From contig CAJTZF010000001.1 of NCBI GenBank assembly GCA_910584245.1, forward strand, positions 1 to 64,000: 64,000 nucleotides of DNA. Direction: 5' to 3'. A program made the translations under genes and the position numbers. This DNA is from an uncultured Eubacterium sp. GTDB taxonomy: Bacteria; Bacillota; Clostridia; Lachnospirales; Lachnospiraceae. Within the stretch, counting starts at the first letter, position 1, and each line of letters opens with the position of its first letter. The notes beneath the pieces were generated by a model. The model was not told where the DNA came from. It ran no database searches and saw only the letters and a list, made by a program, of their open reading frames with translations. Below, in pieces: positions 36,082-45,751 of the stretch.

Positions 36082-37683
36082 TTAACGATTAACCAGCTCT
36101 CCCCCCATATATATAATTTTTCTGCCAACTATATACTGTTCATTACTTATGAGAGACATTTTTTCTTTGATAAATTCATCTAACCGGATTTTCTCAACTT
36201 CTAAATCATAACCAGCTTCCTGCTCATAAAACTTCATAAAAAAACCATAGTTAAAGGCAGCTATCTCATGACGCTGCCTTGTTACGAAGTCCTGAAAGCC
36301 ATCTACCACCTTCGCTATATCCGTGTTTTTGTATCTTCTTCGAAGCCGTGTAATAAAGGTATGTATAATAATATCAAATATCTCAAAGTCCCAAACGGAC
36401 TGTAAATCCAGGAACTTTCTGCTTCGTATTACAAGATTTTCAATTTTTTCATCCTTGAATCTATATTTGTACATCCCATCCAAAAAGTCATATTCTTTCA
36501 AAATCAGCCCATCCTGAATCAGTTTTTGTTCCATTAATGTACCAGGATATACCTCTAAAACCCAAAAATAATGCCTAATGACCTGACCGATTCCTGTTCC
36601 ATACAAAAAAGCCGCATTATCATATACATCTTCCATACTGCTATACGGATGAAACATAATAAAACCAAAGGTAACATAAATATCAGGAAATTTTCGAAAC
36701 AAACTTACCGTATTCCAATTATCCTTCATTCTGGCATTTTTATTCAAAATTCTTAACCCGTTATCATTGCCCGCCTCAAAACCAATATTTACCTTTTCTA
36801 GCCCTGACGCGATTAAAAGCTCCATGAGGTTTGCATCCTCCGGATGCCAACTCTCCGCCCTAAAACAACAATTATAGAATATTGTTAAATCTCTTCGCAA
36901 AATTTCTTCCGCAATTTCCTTAATTCTTTGCTTACCTGCCTTCCCAACATCTTCAAAACTGGAATCCACAAAATCAAAAGTATGAAAATTATATTTTTTT
37001 ACCAGATATTCTATTTCATCAACTACATTTCTAGGACTTCTTCCCCTCCACCGGGCTCCCTTTTGCTTTCTTCCCACAAAAGAACTGCAAAAGGCGCAGT
37101 TCCCGTAGCAGCCTCTACTGGTAGAAAGACGCATATACTGCAAATTTTTGTTATGCTGTATAAACTGGTCCCTTACCGGAAATGGTAAGGTATCCAAATC
37201 CTCAATTAATTCCCTATCCTCATTCACTATCACATTTCCTATTTCATCCCGATACATAATCCCCTTGACAGCGGATATGTCCTCTTGTTTCTCTATACAA
37301 TGCATTAAATCACAAAAAGTAATTTCACCTTCCCCCTTAATAATATAATCAACCTGTTTATATTTATTAAGAATATCCCTTCCAGAAAAAGTAGCCATAT
37401 GACCACCATAAATAACCACTCTGTCAGGATTAGCCCGTTTTAGAATTTTTGACAGCTCTACAACATATTTTAATGTAATACAAGTTGTTGTAAATCCATA
37501 AACATCATAATGATGGTCAATCAATTCCTGCACGGCCTCTATATCAGAGGCATCACGGATTTCAATAATATCAACAATATATTGTTTTTCTCTTAAACAG
37601 GCTGCAATATACGCAATTCCCATATGCTCTGTGGATTTCACTAAATCCCCTCCAAGAACAATTACCAATGCTATTGTTTTCAT
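36082..37683 (-). CDS. B12-binding-domain radical SAM enzyme
   Basis: 533 residues. The N-terminal 150 resemble a cobalamin-binding domain (GIAYIAACLREKQY, YGGHMATF, IKGEGEITFCDL), then the SAM motif CYGNCAFC after STSRG. The layout matches class B radical SAM methylases that methylate unactivated carbons, and related cyclases. No strong ribosome site precedes ATG 37683. A canonical DxHxxG cobalamin motif is not obvious, so cobalamin may bind base-off without it or not at all. Confidence 0.8.
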   Translation of the reverse strand: MKTIALVIVLGGDLVKSTEHMGIAYIAACLREKQYIVDIIEIRDASDIEAVQELIDHHYDVYGFTTTCITLKYVVELSKILKRANPDRVVIYGGHMATFSGRDILNKYKQVDYIIKGEGEITFCDLMHCIEKQEDISAVKGIMYRDEIGNVIVNEDRELIEDLDTLPFPVRDQFIQHNKNLQYMRLSTSRGCYGNCAFCSSFVGRKQKGARWRGRSPRNVVDEIEYLVKKYNFHTFDFVDSSFEDVGKAGKQRIKEIAEEILRRDLTIFYNCCFRAESWHPEDANLMELLIASGLEKVNIGFEAGNDNGLRILNKNARMKDNWNTVSLFRKFPDIYVTFGFIMFHPYSSMEDVYDNAAFLYGTGIGQVIRHYFWVLEVYPGTLMEQKLIQDGLILKEYDFLDGMYKYRFKDEKIENLVIRSRKFLDLQSVWDFEIFDIIIHTFITRLRRRYKNTDIAKVVDGFQDFVTRQRHEIAAFNYGFFMKFYEQEAGYDLEVEKIRLDEFIKEKMSLISNEQYIVGRKIIYMGGELVNR

Positions 37684-37732
37684 AATAATTTATGCCCGAA
37701 AAATTCGACATCTGACCTCCCTTTTATTTTTT

Positions 37733-37772
37733 AGATGTCTGTGAAATTTTTTTCTCCTACAACCAGACATCT
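37733..37772. repeat. Inverted repeat between two radical SAM genes
   Basis: AGATGTCTG (37733-37741) and CAGACATCT (37764-37772) are perfect 9-base inverted arms around 22 bases, in one of the few gaps over 100 bases inside the array (37684-37788). A further ACATCT occurs at 37708-37713. No T-tract follows on the minus strand, so it is not a standard terminator. Confidence 0.5.
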
Positions 37773-37788
37773 CCTTACTATTTGTTAT

Positions 37789-38886
37789 CTAATTTATATA
37801 TTCTTTAAACTCAGAAAACTGATAGGATGGAACGGTTATCAATTCCTCCCATGACAGGCGGCCTGCGTAATACAAATTAAGCATTTCCCAAGGAGTAAAA
37901 CATTTATCACACTCCGATATACCATTATTCTTATGTAATAGTAAACGGTATATTTTATCTGCTCCAACTTTATTCAGAACCTGATCTGGGTCTTTTTCAA
38001 GTAAACTTCCCAAAGCAGAAAACCAATAATTAGGACAAGGGGTAATAATGCCGTCATTGAATACGCCAATGCTACATTTGGGCAGCAGGCAGTCAGTACT
38101 TCTATGACCAGTTTGTAAAAACTCATAAAGGTGTACGAGGTAAGTCTTCGGAGGAAGCACTGGCTGATAAGCATCATAATTATGTATCAGTTTTTCCACT
38201 CCGACAAGTTGCTCCCGCTTCGGAGAAAAACCATCCCTGTTGACTCCCCTGACCGGAAAAGGCAGCAGCATTACCTTTTTTCCTTTATACCTCATAAGAA
38301 ATCTGGCAAACTCCTCCAGTATAGCGGTATTCTTATCCGTAAGAACACAATTAATTTCTAAAGATATTCCCTTCATCACAATTTGTTCTATGGAATATAA
38401 CACCCTTGCTAAAGCAGCTTTATCTTTACTTCTATAAAAATTGCCAGCCACAGTATGATGGTCTAACGATAGCTGGAAACACACATTCTTCATTTCCTTA
38501 AATAATTCTAACTCATCCTCCTCAATGAACAAACCATTTGTTAGTATCTGAATTGTCTTTAGTTTTTTGGAATATTTTTTTATATAGTCAACAATATTTT
38601 TTATTAAGAATATTTCACCACCGCTAATCTTTAGGATTCCTATATCAAAATGCGCATCTAATATATCCGTAATTGTATCTATCTGTTTCTTTAATTCAGA
38701 GCGTTCTTCATAAACCAATCTCTTTTTTATTCCCATATTTTTATGCTTTTCTTTAAACCTTGATGCCCCAGTCAGGCAATATTGACAGGCCATATTACAA
38801 TTGTCTTCTTCTATTACAAAATCAACAAAAAGAATTTTGTTCTTACTACCAGAACATTGTTTTTTCTCCCTTAACCATTCTTCCAT
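37789..38886 (-). CDS. Radical SAM/SPASM-type enzyme
   Basis: 365 residues. SAM motif CNMACQYC near residue 30; KISGGEIFL; C-terminal cysteines (CLLPKCSIG, CPNYW, CDKCFTPWEML) of the SPASM/twitch type. It is related in layout to the protein at 45723-46829 (both have GGEIFL and a similar cysteine-rich end followed by NLYYAGRLSWEEL or NLYFNGTISLEEL). GGAG lies 8 bases before ATG. The substrate is unknown; SPASM members often act on peptides or sugars. Confidence 0.85.
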   Translation of the reverse strand: MEEWLREKKQCSGSKNKILFVDFVIEEDNCNMACQYCLTGASRFKEKHKNMGIKKRLVYEERSELKKQIDTITDILDAHFDIGILKISGGEIFLIKNIVDYIKKYSKKLKTIQILTNGLFIEEDELELFKEMKNVCFQLSLDHHTVAGNFYRSKDKAALARVLYSIEQIVMKGISLEINCVLTDKNTAILEEFARFLMRYKGKKVMLLPFPVRGVNRDGFSPKREQLVGVEKLIHNYDAYQPVLPPKTYLVHLYEFLQTGHRSTDCLLPKCSIGVFNDGIITPCPNYWFSALGSLLEKDPDQVLNKVGADKIYRLLLHKNNGISECDKCFTPWEMLNLYYAGRLSWEELITVPSYQFSEFKEYIN

Positions 38887-38903
38887 ACCGCTATCTCCAT
38901 CCT

Positions 38904-39860
38904 TTACTTTGTTAAAAACAACAATTTGTTATGTATTTGATTTAGCACGACTGTTTTCAATATATGGAACCTGGTATGTTCTACCAGTTCTTGAAGTTCG
39001 CGGAATCTCTGCTGATATATTCCCCCATGTGTCATCCAGTCAAGTAATACCCCTGCGCAAAAACTATCTTCTTTTTCAATATAAACATCAGAAATACACA
39101 ATATTTTTCCTGGCTTAAGCGAACAGTAAAGCCGTCCTAATAATTCCATTAGTTCACCCGGATTATAATAATGAATACTATTATACACAAATATAAAATC
39201 ATATTTGTTATGATTTAATAGTTCCTCACGGACTCTTTTAATTCCTTTCTCTTTTTCTAAACTGCCATATAACGCAAGCGCAATCTGCTGAAACTCTTTT
39301 TCAAAACAGACATCACAACTTATATTTGGGTATTTTTTTTTGCATAACAGGCTCATCCCCCCCAAACTCCTGCCATACTCTAATACCGCTGTCTCATTCG
39401 TTACAGGATATTCCCTTCTAATAAAGACAAATAACAATTCCAGAACTCCTTCATTCATTGCAAGAAAATAATCTTTTTGCTCTTCCAGCGTAAAGTTATC
39501 TTTTATAAAATCATTCTTTTCCCCACTGCTCCTTAATTGTTTTAGAATCCGTTCAGGTATGTTCCAACAATTCATGAGATTCTTTTCGTGTGACAAAAGC
39601 CTTTGCTTTATCTTTATAGACGGTAGCTGTGCCGTATAGTCCGATGATACCCTAAACTTCCCGTCTTCTTCTTTCAGATACCCATAACATGTCAGTATAT
39701 TAAGCAACATACCAAGCATTACAGGATCACTTTTTGTCATCTTTGCCAGCTCATTTACATCCATCTCTTTCATCAACAAAGCGTCAAAGATACCAAGTTC
39801 AAAAGCAGATATCAGCGAAGCCGAACATTTATACGCCCATATATCATGAAAAAACTTCAT
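38904..39860 (-). CDS. O-methyltransferase-like protein (winged-helix type)
   Basis: About 318 residues. An N-terminal dimerisation/winged-helix part (FELGIFDALLM, NELAKMTKSD) is followed by a class I SAM domain (VLEYGRSLGGMSLL; FVYNSIHYYN). The SAM loop is shorter and less glycine-rich than usual, so SAM binding is likely but not certain. Start ATG 39860 is set by GGAGGG; ATG 39908 is not supported. It directly follows the free acyl-adenylate ligase and could act on the aryl or acyl unit that ligase activates. Confidence 0.7.
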   Translation of the reverse strand: MKFFHDIWAYKCSASLISAFELGIFDALLMKEMDVNELAKMTKSDPVMLGMLLNILTCYGYLKEEDGKFRVSSDYTAQLPSIKIKQRLLSHEKNLMNCWNIPERILKQLRSSGEKNDFIKDNFTLEEQKDYFLAMNEGVLELLFVFIRREYPVTNETAVLEYGRSLGGMSLLCKKKYPNISCDVCFEKEFQQIALALYGSLEKEKGIKRVREELLNHNKYDFIFVYNSIHYYNPGELMELLGRLYCSLKPGKILCISDVYIEKEDSFCAGVLLDWMTHGGIYQQRFRELQELVEHTRFHILKTVVLNQIHNKLLFLTK

Positions 39861-39918
39861 ATATTCCCTCCATATCACGACTGTTTTTAACCAGAGGATA
39901 TACAACAATCCTAACTTC

Positions 39919-41298
39919 TCAAAGCTCCTCTTTTTTTATCTTTCCCATCTCATTTTTGGGAAGCTGGCTTTGCATTTCTATAATCTTAGGTAATTTATAA
40001 CTTTCCAACTCCTTTAAACAATGGCGTCGCACATCCTGTTTCTGAAGGTTTCCGTTTGGTACAATAACAGCTTTTATCACTTCCTTATCCTTCTGTTTCA
40101 TCCCAATCACTACACATTCCTTTACACCGCTCATCTTATTGAGCACCTCTTCAACCTCCAATGGATTTACTTTTTTACCACCAATATTAATCATGTTTTT
40201 AATTCTTCCCGTAATATAAATAAATCCTGCATTATTTACATATACCAAATCTCCCATTGGAAAATACCCTTCCTGATCAAATACTGTAAAAAATTCATCC
40301 AGGTATCCCTTTAACATCCCGCGGCATCTGACCCATAGCTGCCCTTGACAGTTACGGTATCCTGCATTCCCTTTACTGTCTACAACCTTAACTTCCACTC
40401 CTGGCATTGGTAGTCCCACAGAATTTTTATATTGCTCCTGTTTACAAAGAAGTAGCCCTCCCGTCTCGGTACTCCCATAGGTCGGGTTGATGCAAACTCC
40501 AAATTTTTTCTTAAAAAGACACATTGTTTTTTCGGTAACAGGTCCTCCTCCCACCAGAACCGTACGGAGAGAGTTTACTGTTGTCTGATATTCTGTTTTA
40601 CTAATACAAAGCAGCTTTGCCATAACAGGTACCATAACCAGTCTGGTAATTTTTTCTTTACAAATCAGTTCCAGGGCAGTTTTTGGAACAAATTTATTTA
40701 TAATAAAAATGCAGGCACCACTGGTAAAAGCGCCTGCCACAACAGCCCCCAAAGCAAAAGAATGACTTAATGGTGATAGTCCCAACAGAATATCATCAGA
40801 AGTGAGATTCAAGGCATCACGATAGGTCTCTCCCTCGCAAGTCAGGGCATCTACTGTACGAATACATATCTTCTGTCTCCCCGTTGACCCAGAGGTTATA
40901 TGATAAAATTCTGAAATCTGATTTTTTTGGTCGAAATTTGTACTTATTCTGTCATCATTAAAAATATCATCCTGAATGATACTATCTGTAAGGATTCCTG
41001 CGGATTTCATACGTTCTGACATCTCTTCCAGAGACTGTGGTTTTATTTCATCCGGTATTGGAACAATTCTGCATCCTGCTTTCAGCCCTCCCAAAAACAT
41101 CAGTATATAGTTCTTTTTATCGGTTAATTTCAAAAAAACTACATCTCCTGGCTCATATTTTAGACTCAAAATATAATTTGCTGCCCTGGCAATATATTGT
41201 TCAAGCTGTTTATAATTAATATAATCCTTGCCTGTCGCAATAGCAGGACAGTTGGGAGCACTTACAGCATAACTGTGAATATAATCAAATAGATTCAT
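39919..41298 (-). CDS. Free-standing acyl/aryl-adenylate ligase
   Basis: 459 residues of the ANL superfamily: FYHITSGSTGRQKICI (P-loop A3), PTYGSTETGG (A5), MGDLVYVNNAGFIYITGRIKNMINIGGKKVNP (A7-A8) and a C-terminal catalytic Lys region (NEMGKIKKEEL). It is shorter than amino-acid A domains and has no fused carrier, like benzoate or salicylate-type loading ligases. It could load AHBA or a fatty acid onto one of the free carriers. It overlaps the phosphodiesterase-like gene by 14 bases. Confidence 0.85.
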   Translation of the reverse strand: MNLFDYIHSYAVSAPNCPAIATGKDYINYKQLEQYIARAANYILSLKYEPGDVVFLKLTDKKNYILMFLGGLKAGCRIVPIPDEIKPQSLEEMSERMKSAGILTDSIIQDDIFNDDRISTNFDQKNQISEFYHITSGSTGRQKICIRTVDALTCEGETYRDALNLTSDDILLGLSPLSHSFALGAVVAGAFTSGACIFIINKFVPKTALELICKEKITRLVMVPVMAKLLCISKTEYQTTVNSLRTVLVGGGPVTEKTMCLFKKKFGVCINPTYGSTETGGLLLCKQEQYKNSVGLPMPGVEVKVVDSKGNAGYRNCQGQLWVRCRGMLKGYLDEFFTVFDQEGYFPMGDLVYVNNAGFIYITGRIKNMINIGGKKVNPLEVEEVLNKMSGVKECVVIGMKQKDKEVIKAVIVPNGNLQKQDVRRHCLKELESYKLPKIIEMQSQLPKNEMGKIKKEEL

Positions 41299-42544
41299 AG
41301 AGTATCTCCTTTAAAATGACTTCATATACATCACAAATTGTTTCTACCGGTTCAATATCAATGCGGTTTCCAAGAATAACTGCGTCCTCAAAGGTATGCA
41401 TTCCGGTAAAATGTCTTTTCATAAAAACCTCCGGATTGCCAAATTCCCCTTTAAAGTCATATCCTTTATCAGGTATTATTAATAATTCCGGCCCATTGCT
41501 GCTATATCCTCCCTGAAACAACTCTTCTTTAGAGACAACATCTTTTATTATGTTGTCTCCATACTCTATATTTATTTTAAGTATTTCCTGCTTAATATGT
41601 CTGACCATTTCCTCCCTGTTGTGTCCGGCAACAAAATAAATTCTGCCTGGCGCCAGCGAAAAACATAGGGAATCAGGTGCAATGGTAAAAAAATTCTTGT
41701 TCTGGGCATCGGTATACTTTAAATATCCCTTATCTTCCAACCAAGTATTTAAGAAAACCTCTTTTTTTACACCTTCAAATCCATGATCCGATACTAGCAG
41801 AAAAACCGTATCCTCATCCAGCATATCAAAAACCTGCTTTATATATTCATCCAACCTTTTGAAAAACAGAAATATACTATCATGAAAGGAAACATCCCCC
41901 TCTTGCTGTACTTCATCCCAGAAAAAATGAAACATACGATCTGTTTCCATAATATTCAGCTGAAAATACACCCATCTTTCTTTTTCGAGTAAATCAAGGC
42001 ATACTTGAAACCTTGCTTCCATAATATCCAGCAATTGTTTCATAAATCCGGGTTTATTTGTTGCAGCCAGAAATGCATCTGCATCTAATTCATAATGATA
42101 ATCCAATAATTCTTTAAAATAATCATAAGGATATGTCGCTTTTTCCAAGGAAGGGGCCAAAAATGAGGAGACCATAATGCCATTGATTTCCTTTACCGGA
42201 TATGAAATAGGTACATTAATTACAATAGAACGTTCTCCTTTCCGCGAAAGCTTTTCCCATATATTTTCAACTTTCCTTTGTGTATCTACAGGAATATAAA
42301 TAGAATGTGTGCCTGCATCAGCTTCAGTAAATCCAAAGATATTCGTCTCTCCCGGCTGTTTTCCTGTGGCAAAACAGGTCCAGGCCACGGAAGAAACCGT
42401 AGGATATACAGATTTTATCCGCTTCATTTTTCCGCTCTTTACAATCTTTTTAAGATTTTGCAAACTTCCCCTATGAAACAGATTTTCTATAAGTGAATAC
42501 GGCATTCCATCCAATCCCAATACAAAACATCTCTTTTTTCTCAA
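41285..42544 (-). CDS. Alkaline-phosphatase-superfamily phosphodiesterase, copy 1
   Basis: About 419 residues of the type I phosphodiesterase/nucleotide pyrophosphatase family. Metal and catalytic residues: Asp in VLGLDGMPY, nucleophile Ser in PTVSSVAW (Thr is usual), METDRMFHFFW (Asp, His), LVSDHGFEG (Asp, His) and GMHTFED. Start TTG 42544 has GAGG 7 bases before; ATG 42562 overlapping cysN is an alternative. It is one of three paralogues in the cluster and lies beside ATP sulfurylase genes. Its substrate could be a nucleotide by-product or a phosphate/sulfate ester on the product. Confidence 0.82.
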   Translation of the reverse strand: MRKKRCFVLGLDGMPYSLIENLFHRGSLQNLKKIVKSGKMKRIKSVYPTVSSVAWTCFATGKQPGETNIFGFTEADAGTHSIYIPVDTQRKVENIWEKLSRKGERSIVINVPISYPVKEINGIMVSSFLAPSLEKATYPYDYFKELLDYHYELDADAFLAATNKPGFMKQLLDIMEARFQVCLDLLEKERWVYFQLNIMETDRMFHFFWDEVQQEGDVSFHDSIFLFFKRLDEYIKQVFDMLDEDTVFLLVSDHGFEGVKKEVFLNTWLEDKGYLKYTDAQNKNFFTIAPDSLCFSLAPGRIYFVAGHNREEMVRHIKQEILKINIEYGDNIIKDVVSKEELFQGGYSSNGPELLIIPDKGYDFKGEFGNPEVFMKRHFTGMHTFEDAVILGNRIDIEPVETICDVYEVILKEILYESI

Positions 42545-42555
42545 ATCCGCACCTC

Positions 42556-43791
42556 TTAACATTGTATAACTAATCCATTCCCACAAATATTCTTGTTTTT
42601 AATTAGCACGATTTTACGTAGCACTGACAGATCACTACTGACTACCAAAGGAGATTCCAGTCCAATTTCTACATCACATACCTCCAGTTCATTAATCTGG
42701 CATTTGTCATCTTCCATAATAGATAAATCAGAAGAATTCATTTTTCGGTATATTTGACAAATAGCGCAATCCGTCGCCTGTGTCAGGCAGTGTATCGTAA
42801 TTTTTTCTCCGACACCCAATTGATACTTGGATAACCACAATATTGTGGCTCTTATATGTCGAACCGGCAATATTCCTTCACCCGGTGTACAAAGGATATC
42901 TCCCCTTTTTAACATCTGTGATTTTTCCAGGAGTAACCCCACAGAATCACCAGTTTCATATTCCTCGCGGTTTTCTTGAAACTTCATAATCCGCTCTACA
43001 TGTAATTTCCTTCCAGTTCCCGGCAAGAACAGTTCACATCCACTGCGTACCTTTCCCGCTTCAATTCTTCCTACATAAATTTTCTGTCCCTTTACATCAT
43101 ACACGTCTTGAACAGGCAATATAGCGGTATTATTTTTCTCCTCTCTCTTGATATGTAAGGCCTCAAGTGCTTCCCATAAAACCGGACCCTTATAAAAGTT
43201 TAATCCGGATGACCTTGATACAATGTTCTCTCCATTGATAGCTGAAACAGGAATTGTATAAACAACATCTATCATGAATGAATCCAGGTATTCCAGAACT
43301 TCCCTTTTTACTTTTTGATAAATAGCTTCCTTATTCATCACTGTATCCATCTTGTTAATTACCACAATAAGCTGTGTTATTCCCAACATGGATAAAATAA
43401 AGGCATGCCTTTTTGTCTGTTCACATACTCCTTCCCCTGCATCCAGAACTAAAATTGCCGCATCTGCCTGGGCAGAACCTGTTATCATGTTTGTAATAAA
43501 CTCTGCATGTCCTGGTGAATCAATAAGGACATATTCCTTGTCTTTCTTTTTCAAATATGCCTGGGTCGTATCAATGGTAATGCCCTGCTCTCTTTCTTCC
43601 TTTAGATTATCTAATAAAAAAGCATAGTTGACTTTTTCATTATTTTCTTTTGCTGTTTTTTCAATTTCTTCAATTCTGTCCTCGGATAGAGAACCAGAAT
43701 CTAATAAAAGCCTGCCAATTACGGTAGACTTTCCATGATCCACATGGCCGGTAATCGCTATTTTTATTTTCTGATCTTTCATCTCATCCAC
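42556..43791 (-). CDS. cysN: Sulfate adenylyltransferase GTPase subunit
   Basis: 411 residues of the EF-Tu-like GTPase family: P-loop GHVDHGKST, DSPGHAEF (G3), NKMD (G4), followed by two beta-barrel domains. With CysD it makes adenylyl sulfate (APS). It lacks a fused APS kinase domain (CysC), so this pair gives APS only. GTG 43791 is the likely start (no close ribosome site); ATG 43782 is possible. CysD is 38 bases upstream. Confidence 0.87.
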   Translation of the reverse strand: MDEMKDQKIKIAITGHVDHGKSTVIGRLLLDSGSLSEDRIEEIEKTAKENNEKVNYAFLLDNLKEEREQGITIDTTQAYLKKKDKEYVLIDSPGHAEFITNMITGSAQADAAILVLDAGEGVCEQTKRHAFILSMLGITQLIVVINKMDTVMNKEAIYQKVKREVLEYLDSFMIDVVYTIPVSAINGENIVSRSSGLNFYKGPVLWEALEALHIKREEKNNTAILPVQDVYDVKGQKIYVGRIEAGKVRSGCELFLPGTGRKLHVERIMKFQENREEYETGDSVGLLLEKSQMLKRGDILCTPGEGILPVRHIRATILWLSKYQLGVGEKITIHCLTQATDCAICQIYRKMNSSDLSIMEDDKCQINELEVCDVEIGLESPLVVSSDLSVLRKIVLIKNKNICGNGLVIQC

Positions 43792-43829
43792 TGCACAAAA
43801 CGTTCCTTTCTATTTATCCTTCTTTTCTC

Positions 43830-44630
43830 TTACATATATCCCAGAGCTCTCAATTTCTGCATCATATGATTTGATTCTTTATCCTGTACTCGTCCACTCC
43901 GCTCTGAAATATTTGTAGTTTTAATTTCCTCAATTATCATATCAACCGTAGCGGCATTGGATACCACCGGGGTACAACAAACCTCACAACCAATACTTCT
44001 ATATCTCTTCCCATCTTTGCTTAAATACAGCTCCGATATTGGTATCTGCTCCCTTCTTATATATTTCCATATATCAAGCTCTGTCCAGTTTAGAATTGGA
44101 TGCACACGAATATGTTCTTCTTGGTTAATTTGAGATTTATACTGACCCCATAATTCAAGGGGCTGTTCATTATAATTCCATACAAATTTTTCATCCCTAA
44201 CAGAAAAAACTCTCTCCTTTGCCCGGATCCCATGTTCATCCCTACGAATTCCTAAATATACTGCCTCTGTTTGAGAATCTCTAATATATTTCTTCAAAGC
44301 GTTCGTTTTAAGCTGTGTACAGCACTCCAGCCTGTCTTTTTCCGGACACACTCCACTTTGAACAGCTTTTCTATTTTTTATAATATGTAAATCCAACCCC
44401 CATTCTTTTGCAAATCTATCCCGAAATTCATAAATTTGCTTAAATTTATACCCTGTATCTATGTGTACTACCGGAAAAGGTATCCTGCCAAAGAAAGCCT
44501 TTCGAAGAAGCCAGATTAGGGTTGTAGAATCTTTTCCTATAGACCATAAAACCGCTTTCTTAGAAAAACTGTGATATGCTTCTCTGATAATGTGAATACT
44601 TTCATTTTCCAATACATCTAAATAATCCAT
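43830..44630 (-). CDS. cysD: Sulfate adenylyltransferase catalytic subunit
   Basis: 266 residues of the PAPS-reductase/PP-loop fold: AVLWSIGKDSTTLIWLL, then VVHIDTGYKF, GIRRDEHGIRAKERVFS and the C-terminal RSIGCEVCCTPV. It transfers AMP from ATP to sulfate together with CysN. Its embedding among acyltransferase, radical SAM and phosphodiesterase genes suggests activated sulfate is used for the product, either for sulfation or as a sulfur source. GGGAG precedes ATG. Confidence 0.88.
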   Translation of the reverse strand: MDYLDVLENESIHIIREAYHSFSKKAVLWSIGKDSTTLIWLLRKAFFGRIPFPVVHIDTGYKFKQIYEFRDRFAKEWGLDLHIIKNRKAVQSGVCPEKDRLECCTQLKTNALKKYIRDSQTEAVYLGIRRDEHGIRAKERVFSVRDEKFVWNYNEQPLELWGQYKSQINQEEHIRVHPILNWTELDIWKYIRREQIPISELYLSKDGKRYRSIGCEVCCTPVVSNAATVDMIIEEIKTTNISERSGRVQDKESNHMMQKLRALGYM

Positions 44631-44656
44631 ATAATATCTCCCTTCTTCTGTAGTAA

Positions 44657-45751
44657 TTATCCATTGTTTTCATTTAAAAGCCCTTCACAAACTAACTTAA
44701 CTTTATTCCAAAGAACCCATTCTAAAGAAAGCAGTTCATCCAGCCTCACACGAATATTCTCTTCGGTATCTCCCTGTACAATAAATGCTGCTTTACAAAT
44801 AGTATTGGCCAGTATATACCATCTCCTGCTTAGAAACTGCATATCATCACTTAACGCGTACCAGAATGGTTCTTCTGTTTTCTGTGCTAAGAATGTAAAA
44901 AATTCCGACATAAAATGATAAGTGGTAACACAACCTCCAAAGTCTACTAAATGATTATGGATATTTTTCAGAAGTTGCTTCATATTTTTCTCATCCTGTG
45001 TTTGAAACCAACACACAAAATCCTTTTGGAACTTCCGTAACCCCTTAGCCCCCACCAGGACTCTATCTTCTGACACCTCCCCATCAAGATAAGTATCAGC
45101 TGCCGCTAATATGGGCCAGAGCATTTTTTCCATAGGATACTCGCTAAATGTTTTTACTTCTCTTCTATCCCGGCTTTCTGGCTTTATAGTCAGACAGCTA
45201 TACCTAAACTTTCCCCGATAGATACCCTCTGCTTTTTGGATACTACGCAAAAAGCTTTTTTCACTTAGATAACCCTCGTAGGTGTCCACAGGCTTTGTAG
45301 GAATGTAGGTGTCCGATACTATAAAACCATCCTCCTCCAGTCCAATAATATTAATACAATGCGGAATATTATCCTTAAAATTTGCAGGCATGTAATCCAG
45401 ATATTTTCTAGAAGTAATGGCCATAACAGGACAATCGTTGCTCAGACTGTTTCTAACAAAGTCAAGAATCTCTTTATCATCATCAGAATTAATATGTATT
45501 GGCTTCAGATTGAAAAATCCCAGTGCATTTTCAATCACTGTTAACACATCATAATAAATTCCTCCCATTTTTAAAGTCTTATTCTTTTCTGGAAAAAAAT
45601 CTTCATAGTAAAACATATTTGCCATAGACACTACGAATATCATATACTCCCTTACTTCAAACCCGAAATAGTTCAGCATATCACGCAAACAACTTGTTAT
45701 ACAGATATTCCCGCTTCCTGTTTTATATTTTTGTAGCTTCATTTTTTTCAT
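44657..45751 (-). CDS. BtrH-like acyltransferase/cysteine-protease-fold protein, copy 1
   Basis: About 364 residues. The N-terminal part resembles BtrH N-domains: GNICITSCLRDMLNYFG (candidate Cys), then MGGIYYDV and HCINIIGLEEDGFIVSDTY (candidate His/Asp). BtrH moves a carrier-bound acyl group to an amine in butirosin synthesis. The C-terminal half is helical. GGAGG lies only 3 bases before ATG 45751 and 12 before ATG 45742, so the start is uncertain. A similar fold is encoded at 46846-47883 beyond a radical SAM gene. Confidence 0.6.
   Translation of the reverse strand: MKKMKLQKYKTGSGNICITSCLRDMLNYFGFEVREYMIFVVSMANMFYYEDFFPEKNKTLKMGGIYYDVLTVIENALGFFNLKPIHINSDDDKEILDFVRNSLSNDCPVMAITSRKYLDYMPANFKDNIPHCINIIGLEEDGFIVSDTYIPTKPVDTYEGYLSEKSFLRSIQKAEGIYRGKFRYSCLTIKPESRDRREVKTFSEYPMEKMLWPILAAADTYLDGEVSEDRVLVGAKGLRKFQKDFVCWFQTQDEKNMKQLLKNIHNHLVDFGGCVTTYHFMSEFFTFLAQKTEEPFWYALSDDMQFLSRRWYILANTICKAAFIVQGDTEENIRVRLDELLSLEWVLWNKVKLVCEGLLNENNG

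Noticed and set aside
37733..37772. Rho-independent terminator between radical SAM genes
   Set aside because: The minus-strand hairpin is followed by AAAAAAT, not a T-tract, and the loop is 22 bases.
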